NCBI RefSeq assembly: GCF_000382125.1
Contig: NZ_KB907551.1
Location: forward strand, 213,486 to 277,485
DNA from: Eudoraea adriatica DSM 19308
Lineage (GTDB): Bacteria; Bacteroidota; Bacteroidia; Flavobacteriales; Flavobacteriaceae
Reading direction: 5' to 3'
DNA length: 64,000 nucleotides
Shown: piece by piece, positions 38,441 through 48,523 of the stretch
Layout of the letters: every line of letters starts with the position of its first letter
Numbering within the stretch: position 1 is the first letter of the stretch
Translations under genes and position numbers: made by a program
The notes under the pieces: generated by a model
Database searches by the model: none
Seen by the model: the letters and a program-made list of their open reading frames with translations, nothing else
What the model was told of the DNA's origin: nothing

Positions 38441-39490
38441 TTATGCTTTGGCAAATGAATTCCAACCCTGAGCGGTAAGAGGAATTTTAGAATTATTCCT
38501 GGAAATTAAGTGTGCGCCTTCATTCTTTTCTGTTATGTGCCCCACAACAGTAAAGTTAGGATTGCCCTTCAATTCCGGGAATTTTTTTTGATCAATTGTG
38601 AACAGTAATTCATAATCTTCACCCCCGCTCAAAGCAACTAAAGTGCTATCCAGTTTAAACTCTTCGCATGCTGAAATTACAGTTGGATCTAAAGGGATTT
38701 TATCTTCATAAAGATTACAACCAACTTCACTCTGCTTGCACAAATGAAGAATTTCAGAAGAAAGCCCATCACTAATATCAATCATGGAAGTAGGCTGAAT
38801 CCCGAGCTTTTTTAATAATTCCACAATATCTTTTCTGGCCTCAGGTTTTAATTGGCGCTCAATGATATAACTGTAAGTGGAAAGATCCGGCTGATTGTTT
38901 GGGTTTACCTTGAATACCTCCTTTTCACGCTTTAATACCTGCAAACCCATATAGGCAGCTCCCAGGTCGCCACTAACCACCAGGAGATCATTTGGTTTTG
39001 CCTTACTCCTGTACACTATGTCTTCTTTCGGTGCCTGTCCCATGGCAGTGATGCTTATTATCATTCCTTTGGTAGATGAGCTGGTATCTCCTCCAACCAA
39101 ATCTATTTTATAAAGCTCACAGGCCAGGGCAATACCTTTATAGAATTCTTCCAAAGCTTCCAGGGGAAAACGATTGGAGACTGCAACAGACACCGTAATC
39201 TGGGTAGCTGTCGCATTCATTGCGTAAATGTCAGACAGATTAGCCATTACAGCTTTGTAACCAAGATGTTTTAAAGGCATATAGCTAAGATCAAAATGTA
39301 TCCCTTCAATCAATAAATCTGTTGAGACTATCGCCTTTTTCTTATTAAAGTCAATCACGGCCGCATCATCACCAATACCCTTAATAGTAGATTTATGATG
39401 CAATTTAAAGTCCTTGGTAAGGTGCTCTATTAAGCCGAATTCACCCAGCTGTTCCAAGGAAGTTTTCTCCTGGTTCTTATCTTCAAACAT
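38441..39490 (-). CDS. thiL: Thiamine-monophosphate kinase
   Basis: Phosphorylates thiamine monophosphate to the active cofactor thiamine diphosphate. The 349 residues begin LEQLGEFGLIEHL, with GIGDDAAVID (metal and ATP binding) near residues 40-49, GGDTSSS near 138 and the C-terminal LSGGEDYELLFTI. ATG 39490 is the proper start; the frame is open further upstream with no family similarity. The promoter faces that of the gene at 39561 in a 70-nt gap. Confidence 0.94.
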   Translation of the reverse strand: MFEDKNQEKTSLEQLGEFGLIEHLTKDFKLHHKSTIKGIGDDAAVIDFNKKKAIVSTDLLIEGIHFDLSYMPLKHLGYKAVMANLSDIYAMNATATQITVSVAVSNRFPLEALEEFYKGIALACELYKIDLVGGDTSSSTKGMIISITAMGQAPKEDIVYRSKAKPNDLLVVSGDLGAAYMGLQVLKREKEVFKVNPNNQPDLSTYSYIIERQLKPEARKDIVELLKKLGIQPTSMIDISDGLSSEILHLCKQSEVGCNLYEDKIPLDPTVISACEEFKLDSTLVALSGGEDYELLFTIDQKKFPELKGNPNFTVVGHITEKNEGAHLISRNNSKIPLTAQGWNSFAKA

Positions 39491-39560
39491 TGTACAAAAA
39501 TAAGCGGATGAGATTAAAATATTATCTTTACAGGGAAAAAGAATTATTAATTTTTGCCCC

Positions 39561-40796
39561 ATGAACAAAACACTCCTGCTGATTTTTGGCCTGTACTTTC
39601 TTTTTAGTTGCTCCGGCAGTGATGACTCTTCCGTTAATGATGACCCCGAAAACATTATTGAAAATCCACAAACAGGATTTTTTCCTTGTCAGGATGGAAT
39701 GGCAGGAGTATATCCCTGCAATGGCTATGATCTTTTGGGACAAATGAGCCTGGCTTCATTTAGCGCTTCTTCAGGAAATGATATCTGGGGGTGGACAGAC
39801 AGCACAACAGGTAATGAATATGCATTGGTTGGTTTGAATAATGGAACCGCCTTTGTAGACATAACCGATTCAGAAAAGATGATTTATCTGGGGAAATTGC
39901 CAACGGCAACGGAATCAAGTTCCTGGAGGGATATTAAAGTGTATCAGGACCATGCATTTATTGTATCGGAAGCCGGCGGCCATGGAATGCAGGTTTTTGA
40001 TTTAACCAAATTGAGGAATGTATCCAACCCTCCCGTGACCTTTAGTGCAGATTCTCGCTATACAGGCTTTGGCAGTGCTCATAATATTGTTATCAATGAA
40101 GTTAGTGGATACGCTTACGCTGTTGGCACTGCAAGAAATGACTTATACAATGGAGGGGCTCATTTTATTAATATACAGGAGCCTAAAAACCCAATCGCTG
40201 CAGGTGGCTATGGCGCAAACGGTTATTCTCATGATGCCCAAGTGGTTACCTACAATGGTCCTGATGCGGATTATATTGGGCAGGAGATTTTTATAGGGGC
40301 AAATGAAAACCAGGTAGCTATTGTAAATGTTACGGATAAAACTAACCCCCTGCAGATCAGCAGTTTTCAATATGCCAATATTGGATACACCCATCAGGGA
40401 TGGTTTTCAGAAGATCAACGCTATTTTATTTTAGGAGATGAAACCGATGAGCTGACCTTTGGTTTTGATTCACGCACCCTGGTCTTTGATCTTTCGGACC
40501 TTGACAACCCGGAGCTGTTCACAACTTATTCAGGTGAAACGGCAGCTATTGATCATAACGGCTATGTTAAAGGAGAGGATTTTTATCTCGCAAATTATAC
40601 TGCAGGCGTTCGAATCCTCGATATTTCAGGAATTGATGGACAGACTATTGATGAAAAAGGTTTTTTTGATACATATCCCGCAAATAATACAGCTGCTTTT
40701 GAAGGGGTATGGAGTGTCTACCCATATTTTGAAAGTGAAAAAATCATTGTGAATGACATCAATTCTGGTCTTTTTGTAATCAAAAACTCAAATTAA
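39561..40796 (+). CDS. Choice-of-anchor B family lipoprotein (LVIVD-type propeller)
   Basis: Exported protein of 411 residues with a lipoprotein signal (FSCSGS, Cys near residue 17). The body is made of repeats of the type IWGWTDSTTGNEYALVGLNNGTAFVDITD and VWSVYPYFESEKIIVND near the C-terminus, the hallmark of 'choice-of-anchor B' proteins, which fold as beta-propellers on the surface. Ligand unknown. The next surface lipoprotein gene follows after 7 nt, so both are likely displayed together. Confidence 0.85.
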   Translation: MNKTLLLIFGLYFLFSCSGSDDSSVNDDPENIIENPQTGFFPCQDGMAGVYPCNGYDLLGQMSLASFSASSGNDIWGWTDSTTGNEYALVGLNNGTAFVDITDSEKMIYLGKLPTATESSSWRDIKVYQDHAFIVSEAGGHGMQVFDLTKLRNVSNPPVTFSADSRYTGFGSAHNIVINEVSGYAYAVGTARNDLYNGGAHFINIQEPKNPIAAGGYGANGYSHDAQVVTYNGPDADYIGQEIFIGANENQVAIVNVTDKTNPLQISSFQYANIGYTHQGWFSEDQRYFILGDETDELTFGFDSRTLVFDLSDLDNPELFTTYSGETAAIDHNGYVKGEDFYLANYTAGVRILDISGIDGQTIDEKGFFDTYPANNTAAFEGVWSVYPYFESEKIIVNDINSGLFVIKNSN

Positions 40797-40803
40797 AATA
40801 ACT

Positions 40804-42150
40804 GTGAAAAGCTTTTATACCTCGGTTATTGCCTTATTGCTGTTTTCATGTTCAGATGATGATACGGCAATCCCCGGCAATGCCTATCAAGATGCCGTTT
40901 TTTTAGGTGAGATTGAATGGGTAAAGGGTTTTGGTGGTTCAGACGAGGAAACTGCGCAATCCGTTATACGCACAAGTGATGGGGGCTATGCGATTCTTGG
41001 ATATTCAAAAAGTACGGACGGCGATCTCGCCGCAAAATCCACACCTGTAAATGATTATTGGGTTTTGAAGCTAGACGAGGACGGGAATCTCCTTTGGAAT
41101 AAAACGTATGGCGGCACCAAAGATGACAGGGGGCAGTCCATTATCCAGACCTCAGATGGCGGCTATGCCGTTACGGGATACGCTATGAGTGATGATGGAG
41201 ACGGCAGCAGCAATCAGGGATTTCATGATAACTGGATTTTGAAACTTGATGAATCCGGGGCTATTGAATGGGAAAAAAGTTTTGGTTTTTCCGGACACGA
41301 TCATTCATATGATTTAGTACAAACAGCTGACGGAGGGTTTTTCTTCGCTGGATTTTTAGATATTACTGCCGCTCTTGACGATGGCACATATTACAAGGGC
41401 AATTTTCTTACCAGACATGGTGTGGGGGAATTTTGGGGCACCAAAATAGATGCCAATGGTAATTTGGAATGGAGGAGTTATTATGGAGGCACCAACAATG
41501 ACAGGGCCCATGCGGTTATTGAAGCGGACGATGGAGGCTTTGTAATGGCCGGGTTTTCGGAAAGTGATGATTATGATATTTCGAATACTAAAGGCAGCTA
41601 CGATTTTTGGGTAATTAAATTAACAGCTACAGGTGAGTTGTTTTGGGAGCGTTCCTTTGGTGGTTCAGGAATAGAAATCGCTTATGATATTGCCAAAACT
41701 GATGATGGAGCATATGTAGTTGCCGGAAACACTTTTAGCACAGATAAGGATATTTCACTAAATCATGGTGAATCTGATATATGGCTTGTAAAAATAGATG
41801 ATAATGGCAATCTATTATGGGAGAAGACTTTTGGGGGCTCTCAATTCGATGCGGCCCAAGCAGTATGTACCGCAAAAGACGGAGGTTTTATCATAACCGG
41901 GAATACAAAAAGTACTGATGGGAATGCCGAAGAAAATAAAGGAGAAAACGATATTTGGTTAATAAAAACGGACTCCGAAGGAAATCTGCTATGGCAGGGA
42001 TCTTATGGAGGATCAAATCTGGATTATGGTTTTGATGCGGTTGAGAATGAAGATAAAAGCATTCTTCTTGTTGGTGAAAGTACTAGTAATGACTTCCCGG
42101 ACCTCATAAATAAAGGGCTTTCAGACGTATTGATCATAAAGATCAAATAA
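40804..42150 (+). CDS. Repeat lipoprotein, beta-propeller-like
   Basis: Protein of 448 residues with GTG start, a lipoprotein signal (LLLFSCSDD) and about seven repeats of some 55-60 residues. Each runs GGSxxDxAxSVxxTxDGGYxIxGYSxSxDGD, then DYWVLKLDxxGNLLWxKTYGG. The units tile residues 35-445 without a second domain, suggesting a seven-bladed propeller. Such repeats are common in surface proteins of Bacteroidota. It forms a pair with the choice-of-anchor B gene. Confidence 0.8.
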   Translation: MKSFYTSVIALLLFSCSDDDTAIPGNAYQDAVFLGEIEWVKGFGGSDEETAQSVIRTSDGGYAILGYSKSTDGDLAAKSTPVNDYWVLKLDEDGNLLWNKTYGGTKDDRGQSIIQTSDGGYAVTGYAMSDDGDGSSNQGFHDNWILKLDESGAIEWEKSFGFSGHDHSYDLVQTADGGFFFAGFLDITAALDDGTYYKGNFLTRHGVGEFWGTKIDANGNLEWRSYYGGTNNDRAHAVIEADDGGFVMAGFSESDDYDISNTKGSYDFWVIKLTATGELFWERSFGGSGIEIAYDIAKTDDGAYVVAGNTFSTDKDISLNHGESDIWLVKIDDNGNLLWEKTFGGSQFDAAQAVCTAKDGGFIITGNTKSTDGNAEENKGENDIWLIKTDSEGNLLWQGSYGGSNLDYGFDAVENEDKSILLVGESTSNDFPDLINKGLSDVLIIKIK

Positions 42151-42284
42151 TACTTATCAATTAATGACAAACTGTGAAAAGCCCTTATTTTGGGCCATCC
42201 AATTTTGCCCGCCCCTTCCTTATAGTTCTGATAAGTCCCAATAGATAACCTCTATTGTTTTATACGTTATAATAATGTTACTAA

Positions 42285-42317
42285 TTGTGGTAAAACCCCA
42301 ACTATACCCTATATTTG
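42285..42317 (+). promoter_or_regulatory. Promoter of the suf operon
   Basis: TATATTTG at 42310-42317 matches TAnnTTTG exactly, and a TTGT at 42285-42288 sits about 21 nt upstream. The start codon of the first suf gene is 37 nt further on. I see no IscR-type operator, but such a site could be missed by eye. Confidence 0.65.
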
Positions 42318-42353
42318 TAAACTATTTAGAATAAAACCAAATAAGGATATAAA

Positions 42354-42683
42354 ATGATCAAAGTTTCTGAAACAGCAAAACAGCGGGTCACCTTGCTTAT
42401 GACTGAGGAAGGTTTTGATGCCGAAAAGGATTTTGTTAGGGTTGGTGTAAAAAGCGGCGGTTGCAGCGGATTGTCATATGAATTAAAATTTGACAATAAA
42501 GTTGATGAGACTGATAAGGTTTTTGAAGATAACGCTGTGCGCATTATTGTAGACAAGAAGAGTTTTCTCTACCTGGTTGGCACAACTCTGGAGTATTCCG
42601 GGGGCCTGAATGGTAAGGGATTTGTTTTTAATAATCCTAACGCGCAGCGCACATGTGGCTGTGGTGAGAGTTTTTCATTATAA
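42354..42683 (+). CDS. sufA: Iron-sulfur cluster assembly accessory protein, HesB/IscA family
   Basis: A-type carrier of 109 residues that passes Fe-S clusters to target proteins. The three conserved cysteines are in KSGGCSGLSYE (residue about 36) and the C-terminal RTCGCGESF (CxC). It opens the suf operon; sufB begins 32 nt downstream. The symbol sufA is given by position in the operon. Confidence 0.9.
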   Translation: MIKVSETAKQRVTLLMTEEGFDAEKDFVRVGVKSGGCSGLSYELKFDNKVDETDKVFEDNAVRIIVDKKSFLYLVGTTLEYSGGLNGKGFVFNNPNAQRTCGCGESFSL

Positions 42684-42715
42684 AATATAGGATACCCTTA
42701 AGGGTTTAAAAGCGT

Positions 42716-44161
42716 ATGGCGTATACTGAAGAAGAATTAAAAAAAGAACTGGAAACCAAAGAATATGAATATGGTTTCTACACCGATATTGAGTCTGATA
42801 CTTTTCCCAAAGGTTTAAACGAGGAAATTGTAATCGCTATTTCCAAAAAAAAGGAAGAACCGGAATGGATGACTTCATGGCGACTTGAAGCTTTTCGATC
42901 ATGGAAGGAAATGATTGAACCCGAATGGGCCAATATAAACTACAAAAAACCAGATTTTCAGAATATTTCATACTATTCTGCTCCTAATAAAAAACCTAAA
43001 TACGATAGTTTAGACGAGGTGGATCCAGAATTATTGGATACGTTTAAAAAATTGGGGATTTCTTTGGATGAACAAAAAAAGCTGGCAGGAGTAGCAGTTG
43101 ATATTGTAATGGATTCAGTTTCCGTTGCAACTACATTCAAAAAAACACTTGCAGAAAAAGGGATAATTTTTTGTTCTATCTCTGAAGCTATCAAAGAACA
43201 TCCCGAATTGGTTAAAAAACATCTTGGGACTGTTGTGCCTCAAAAGGATAATTTCTATGCGGCATTAAATTCTGCGGTATTCTCCGACGGATCGTTCTGT
43301 TATATCCCTAAAGGAGTCAGATGTCCAATGGAATTGTCAACTTATTTCCGTATAAATCAGGCTGGTACCGGACAATTTGAACGTACACTTGTAGTTGCAG
43401 ATGAAGGCAGTTATGTAAGTTATCTGGAAGGCTGCACGGCTCCTTCGAGAGATGAAAACCAATTACATGCTGCTGTGGTAGAACTTATTGCTTTGGATAA
43501 TGCTGAAATTAAATATTCCACGGTTCAAAACTGGTTCCCGGGCGATAAAGAAGGTAAAGGCGGAGTTTACAATTTTGTTACGAAAAGGGGGCTATGTGAA
43601 AAAAACGCTAAGATTTCGTGGACACAGGTTGAAACCGGTTCGGCTATTACATGGAAGTACCCGTCCTGCATTTTAAAAGGGGATAACTCTATTGGTGAAT
43701 TTTACTCAATAGCCGTGACAAATAATTTTCAGCAGGCTGATACCGGGACGAAAATGATCCACCTGGGTAAAAACACAAAAAGCACAATTATTTCAAAAGG
43801 CATTTCTGCCGGGAAGTCACAAAATAGCTACAGAGGTTTGGTGCAAGTGAACAGCAGGGCCAAGAATGCCAGGAATTTTTCACAATGTGATTCCTTGTTG
43901 ATGGGAAATGACTGCGGAGCACATACCTTTCCGTATATAGAAGTGAAGAATAAAACAGCGCAGATTGAGCATGAGGCTACAACAAGTAAAATTGGGGAAG
44001 ATCAGATTTTTTATTGCAATCAGCGGGGCATAGAAACGGAAAAAGCCATTGCCCTTATCGTAAACGGTTTTAGCAAGGAAGTACTTAACAAACTTCCTAT
44101 GGAATTTGCTGTTGAAGCACAAAAACTATTAGAAATAAGCCTTGAAGGATCAGTAGGTTAA
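42716..44161 (+). CDS. sufB: Fe-S cluster scaffold subunit SufB
   Basis: Core of the SufBCD scaffold, 481 residues, with the beta-helix domain containing VEGCTAP-like [25 protein letters not shown] and the conserved [23 protein letters not shown] region with the functional Cys and the His-rich [16 protein letters not shown]. Length and composition are normal. It lies second in the operon and is separated from sufC by an unrelated hydrolase gene. Confidence 0.96.
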   Translation: MAYTEEELKKELETKEYEYGFYTDIESDTFPKGLNEEIVIAISKKKEEPEWMTSWRLEAFRSWKEMIEPEWANINYKKPDFQNISYYSAPNKKPKYDSLDEVDPELLDTFKKLGISLDEQKKLAGVAVDIVMDSVSVATTFKKTLAEKGIIFCSISEAIKEHPELVKKHLGTVVPQKDNFYAALNSAVFSDGSFCYIPKGVRCPMELSTYFRINQAGTGQFERTLVVADEGSYVSYLEGCTAPSRDENQLHAAVVELIALDNAEIKYSTVQNWFPGDKEGKGGVYNFVTKRGLCEKNAKISWTQVETGSAITWKYPSCILKGDNSIGEFYSIAVTNNFQQADTGTKMIHLGKNTKSTIISKGISAGKSQNSYRGLVQVNSRAKNARNFSQCDSLLMGNDCGAHTFPYIEVKNKTAQIEHEATTSKIGEDQIFYCNQRGIETEKAIALIVNGFSKEVLNKLPMEFAVEAQKLLEISLEGSVG

Positions 44162-44166
44162 GTACT

Positions 44167-45042
44167 ATGAAAAAGTATATAACATTATTGGTAATTTTTT
44201 CACTCTTTGCCTGTAAAGAAGTAAAAAAGGAAGTTGTATCTGCATCAGAGATTAAAGAAATTAACTCCAGACCAGAAGTTAAACTCTATACTTTTGATGG
44301 TGGTAAAGTAGTGGTAAATACATTAGGACTGTTTGCTCAGGATGAGACTTATAAAGGACAAAGCAAAGAATTTGCCGACGCATTTTATGTGATTAAACAT
44401 CCAAAAGGGAACATAATGTGGGATGCAGGACTTCCCGAATCACTGGTTGGACTTCCCGAACCATATACTTCACCTGACGGTGCATTTACTGTTTCCCGAA
44501 AGGATTCGGTATTAAATCAATTAAAACAAATTGGGATGACGCCGGATGATTTTCAATACATATCTCTTTCCCATACTCATTTTGATCATAGCGGACATGC
44601 CAACCTATTTAAGAATTCAACATGGCTTGTACAGAAGGAGGAGTATGATTTTGTAACCGGGAAAGAGTTGAAAGAATCGAATCCGGATATGTATAACGCA
44701 ATTAAGGATTTAAAAAAGATTAAAAAAATTGATGGAGATTTTGATGTATTTAATGACGGGACGGTCATTTTAAAATATATGCCGGGACATACCCCGGGGC
44801 ATCAGGTTTTATTTCTTGATTTAAAAGAACACGGGCCTTTGCTTTTATCCGGAGATCTTTATCATTTTTATGAAAACAGGGAGTATAAGAGAATCCCAAT
44901 TTTTAATTATGATGTCTCCCAAACCAGGGAGAGCATGAAAAATTTTGAAGCTTTTGCAGATGAAAAAAAGGCAAAGGTATATTTGCAGCATCAAAAAGAT
45001 GATTTTAACAAAATGCCAAAAGCACCTCAATATCTAAACTAA
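44167..45042 (+). CDS. Metallo-beta-lactamase-fold lipoprotein hydrolase inside the suf operon
   Basis: Protein of 291 residues with a lipoprotein signal (LFACKE, Cys near residue 17). The metal-binding motif HTHFDHSGH lies near residue 138, a second His in PGHTPGHQ near 207, an Asp in SGDLYH and a final His at HQKDD. The pattern is that of the MBL family with lactonase-like members. It sits between sufB and sufC with gaps of 5 and 8 nt, so it must be co-transcribed, yet its export signal places it outside the cytoplasm where Suf works. A functional link is not evident. Confidence 0.88.
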   Translation: MKKYITLLVIFSLFACKEVKKEVVSASEIKEINSRPEVKLYTFDGGKVVVNTLGLFAQDETYKGQSKEFADAFYVIKHPKGNIMWDAGLPESLVGLPEPYTSPDGAFTVSRKDSVLNQLKQIGMTPDDFQYISLSHTHFDHSGHANLFKNSTWLVQKEEYDFVTGKELKESNPDMYNAIKDLKKIKKIDGDFDVFNDGTVILKYMPGHTPGHQVLFLDLKEHGPLLLSGDLYHFYENREYKRIPIFNYDVSQTRESMKNFEAFADEKKAKVYLQHQKDDFNKMPKAPQYLN

Positions 45043-45050
45043 ATCAGAGT

Positions 45051-45803
45051 ATGTTAAAAGTAAATAATTTGTACGCCGGTGTAGAAGGAAATGAAATATT
45101 AAACGGAATAAACCTGGAAGTCAATGCAGGTGAAGTACATGCTATTATGGGCCCTAATGGTTCAGGAAAAAGCACGCTTGCCTCCGTTATAGCTGGAAAG
45201 GAAGAATTTGAAATTACCGAAGGTAGTATTGAATTCGATGGTGAAAACCTGGAAGAAACTTCCCCTGAGGAAAGAGCGCATAAGGGAATTTTTCTTTCGT
45301 TTCAGTACCCGGTTGAGATACCCGGGGTTTCAGTGACCAATTTTATGAAAACGGCAATAAATGAATCGAGGAAAGCCCGGGGTTTTGAGGACATGCCGGC
45401 TAATCAGATGCTGAAACTTATCCGCGAGAAATCCGAATTGCTCGAAATAGACAGAAAATTTCTGTCACGTTCCTTAAATGAAGGATTTTCAGGTGGTGAA
45501 AAAAAGCGAAATGAAATTTTTCAAATGGCCATGCTGGAACCAAAACTCGCAATTTTGGATGAAACAGATTCCGGCCTGGACATTGATGCTTTGCGAATAG
45601 TAGCCAATGGGGTTAATAAACTCAGAAGTAAAGACAACGCTATACTGGTTATTACGCATTATCAGCGCTTGCTGGAATATATTGTTCCGGATTTTGTACA
45701 TGTCTTACACGAGGGTAAAATCGTAAAATCAGGAACTAAGGAATTAGCGCTTGAATTGGAAGAAAAAGGTTATGATTGGTTAAAAAATGAATCGGTTGTT
45801 TAG
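45051..45803 (+). CDS. sufC: Fe-S cluster assembly ATPase SufC
   Basis: ABC-type ATPase of 250 residues that drives conformational change of SufB-SufD. Walker A is GPNGSGKST near residue 34, the signature is FSGGEKKRNEI and Walker B is LAILDETDSGLDID. No membrane segments are present. It follows the hydrolase gene by 8 nt; a 70-nt gap separates it from sufD. Confidence 0.97.
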   Translation: MLKVNNLYAGVEGNEILNGINLEVNAGEVHAIMGPNGSGKSTLASVIAGKEEFEITEGSIEFDGENLEETSPEERAHKGIFLSFQYPVEIPGVSVTNFMKTAINESRKARGFEDMPANQMLKLIREKSELLEIDRKFLSRSLNEGFSGGEKKRNEIFQMAMLEPKLAILDETDSGLDIDALRIVANGVNKLRSKDNAILVITHYQRLLEYIVPDFVHVLHEGKIVKSGTKELALELEEKGYDWLKNESVV

Positions 45804-45873
45804 AGATACTGTTCAATTTTTAAATTATTAAATGCGGGTATTATTATTTTGACAATAAAAAGAAAACAAAATT

Positions 45874-47190
45874 ATGGATTTAAAGGATAAACTGGTTTCT
45901 TCTTTCCTGGCATTTGAAAACAATGTAGACGTAGATCATCCGGTTCATGATATACGCTCGGAAGCAATTAAAAACTTTGAACTCAAAGGTTTTCCCGATA
46001 AAAAACAAGAAGCCTGGAAGTACACTTCCTTGAACGCATTAAAGAAAATAGATTTCAGCATCTTTCCAAAACATATAGATGCATTGGAATACAAAGATGT
46101 AAAGCGATATTTTCTGCATGAGATAGATACCTATAAAATTGTATTTATTGATGGGGTGTACAGTTCATTCCTGTCTGAAACTACACATGACGGTGTGGAT
46201 ATTTGCCTTATGAGCGCGGCTTTGAGCAAGCCAATGTATAAACAGATAATAGATGTTTATTTTAATAAAGTAGCCTCAAAGGAAGAATCGCTTACCACAT
46301 TAAATACAGCATTTAGCAAAGAAGGCGCCTATATTTATATTCCTAAAAATAAAATACCCAAAAAGCCTATAGAAATATTACATTTTGCAACAGGTAATGA
46401 GGCTACGTTGTTACTGCAACCCCGCAACTTAATTATTGCGGAAGAAAATGCGGAACTTCAGATAATTGAGCGGCATCAAAGTCTTACTTCAAATGAGATA
46501 TTGACAAATTCGGTTACCGAGATTTTTGCGGCAAAGAATGCTATTGTAGACTATTACAAAGTTCAAAATGATCTTAAAAATGCTTCCTTAATAGATAACA
46601 CCTACATTTCTCAAAAGGGCAATAGCACGGTGAAGGTCCACACTTTTTCCTTTGGAGGAAAATTAACCAGGAATAATCTTAATTATTACCAAAATGGGGA
46701 ATATATTGATTCTACCATGAAAGGGGTAACAATACTAGGTGAAAAACAACATGTAGACCATCATACTCTGGTACATCACAGGGAACCTAATTGTGAGAGT
46801 CACCAGGATTATAAAGGAATTTATGGGGAAAAGTCTGTTGGAGTATTCAATGGTAAAATCATAGTGGATAAGATTGCTCAAAAGACCAATGCTTTTCAAC
46901 AGAATAATAATATTTTGATTAGCGACAAGGCAACAATAAATACCAAACCGCAATTGGAGATCTTTGCAGATGATGTTAAGTGTTCTCACGGTTGCACCAT
47001 TGGACAATTGGATGAAGAGGCCTTATTTTATCTGCAAACCAGGGGAATACCAAAAAAAGAAGCTGCAGCCCTGTTAATGTATGCATTTGCAAATAATGTG
47101 TTGGAAAGTGTTCGGATTCCTGAATTGAAAATGAGAATTAATAAGCTTATTGCTAATAAACTGGGTGTTCAACTGGGATTTGATCTTTAA
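45874..47190 (+). CDS. sufD: Fe-S cluster assembly protein SufD
   Basis: Partner of SufB in the scaffold, 438 residues. The N-terminal helical region carries KKQEAWKYTSLNALKK; the beta-helix follows; and the conserved C-terminal part has DDVKCSHGCTIGQLDEEALFYLQTRGI with the Cys and His that take part in cluster assembly. Normal length for Bacteroidota. Confidence 0.95.
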   Translation: MDLKDKLVSSFLAFENNVDVDHPVHDIRSEAIKNFELKGFPDKKQEAWKYTSLNALKKIDFSIFPKHIDALEYKDVKRYFLHEIDTYKIVFIDGVYSSFLSETTHDGVDICLMSAALSKPMYKQIIDVYFNKVASKEESLTTLNTAFSKEGAYIYIPKNKIPKKPIEILHFATGNEATLLLQPRNLIIAEENAELQIIERHQSLTSNEILTNSVTEIFAAKNAIVDYYKVQNDLKNASLIDNTYISQKGNSTVKVHTFSFGGKLTRNNLNYYQNGEYIDSTMKGVTILGEKQHVDHHTLVHHREPNCESHQDYKGIYGEKSVGVFNGKIIVDKIAQKTNAFQQNNNILISDKATINTKPQLEIFADDVKCSHGCTIGQLDEEALFYLQTRGIPKKEAAALLMYAFANNVLESVRIPELKMRINKLIANKLGVQLGFDL

Positions 47191-47222
47191 TAATTTCTTG
47201 ATCGGAAAGGGATACTGGTCTT

Positions 47223-48449
47223 ATGATTACAACTAAATTGGATATAGAAACTATTCGTGAGGACTTTCCTATTCTTAAAAGGAAAGTTAACGGATATCCT
47301 TTGGTTTATCTGGATAATGCTGCTACCTCACAGACCCCAAAACAAGTCATAAATACAATTGTAGATTATTATTCCCGATATAATGCAAATATCCACAGGG
47401 GGGTTCATAGTTTATCTCAGGAGGCTACTGATTCTTACGAAAACGCCCGTATAAAAATTCAAAAACATATAAATGCTGTTCAACCATATGAAATAATCTT
47501 TACTTCAGGTACAACAGACAGTATTAACCTTGTGGCAAATGGCTTTACATCTTTTTTAAAAAAGGGCGATGAGTTATTGGTATCTGCTATGGAACATCAC
47601 TCCAATATAGTTCCATGGCAAATGTTATGTGAACGAACAGGGGCAGTTTTAAAAGTAATTCCAATGAATCATGAGGGAGAACTCCTAACAGAGGATTATG
47701 CTAAATTGCTTTCGAAGAAAACTAAATTGGTAGTTTGTAATCATGTTTCAAATGCACTGGGCACAATAAATCCAATAGAACGGATCATTTCCTTGGCACA
47801 TGAAGTTGATGCTGCTGTTTTAATTGACGGAGCTCAGGCTGCACCTCATATTAAAATTGATGTTCAGGAGCTGAATGTAGATTTTTATACAGTTTCTGCG
47901 CATAAGATTTGTGGGCCAACAGGTGTAGGGATTTTATATGGAAAGGAAGAATGGCTGACAAAATTACCACCCTATCAGGGAGGGGGAGAGATGATAGCAG
48001 AGGTTACGTTTGAAAAAACGACCTATGCCGATTTACCACACAAGTTTGAGGCAGGAACTCCAAATATATCTGGCGGGATTGCTTTCGGGGCAGCGATTGA
48101 TTACATGAATTCTTTGGGTTATGATGCCATTGCAAGCTATGAAAAAGAGCTCCTTGAATATGCTACTGAAAAACTTATGGCAATCCAGGGGCTAAAAATA
48201 TATGGAACTTCCCAACATAAAACATCGGTGATTTCTTTTAATGTCGAAGGGATTCACCCTTATGATATAGGGACGATCCTCGATAAATTAGGAATTGCGG
48301 TCAGGACCGGGCATCATTGTGCGCAACCGGTTATGGATTATTTCAATATACCGGGAACAATTAGGGCGAGTTTTAGCTTTTATAACACCAAAGATGAAGC
48401 AGACATTCTTGTAGAAGGCGTAAAAAAAGCCGTACAGATGTTGAGCTAA
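47223..48449 (+). CDS. sufS: Cysteine desulfurase SufS
   Basis: PLP enzyme of 408 residues that releases sulfur from cysteine as persulfide. The PLP lysine is in SAHKICGPTG near residue 227, and the persulfide Cys is in RTGHHCAQP near residue 364. The N-terminal YLDNAATSQTP is typical of type II desulfurases. The sulfur acceptor SufE is encoded next. Confidence 0.96.
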   Translation: MITTKLDIETIREDFPILKRKVNGYPLVYLDNAATSQTPKQVINTIVDYYSRYNANIHRGVHSLSQEATDSYENARIKIQKHINAVQPYEIIFTSGTTDSINLVANGFTSFLKKGDELLVSAMEHHSNIVPWQMLCERTGAVLKVIPMNHEGELLTEDYAKLLSKKTKLVVCNHVSNALGTINPIERIISLAHEVDAAVLIDGAQAAPHIKIDVQELNVDFYTVSAHKICGPTGVGILYGKEEWLTKLPPYQGGGEMIAEVTFEKTTYADLPHKFEAGTPNISGGIAFGAAIDYMNSLGYDAIASYEKELLEYATEKLMAIQGLKIYGTSQHKTSVISFNVEGIHPYDIGTILDKLGIAVRTGHHCAQPVMDYFNIPGTIRASFSFYNTKDEADILVEGVKKAVQMLS

Positions 48450-48523
48450 ATACAGCTTGTTATCATTTTCCCAAACTATTGAAAAGCACTGATACTTATC
48501 GTATTTTCGCTGAAAATGTTTTT

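Noticed and set aside
42151..42284. Possible terminator near 42178-42197 (GCCC and GGGC arms)
   Set aside because: The stem is only 4 bp and no T-run follows, so I do not call it.
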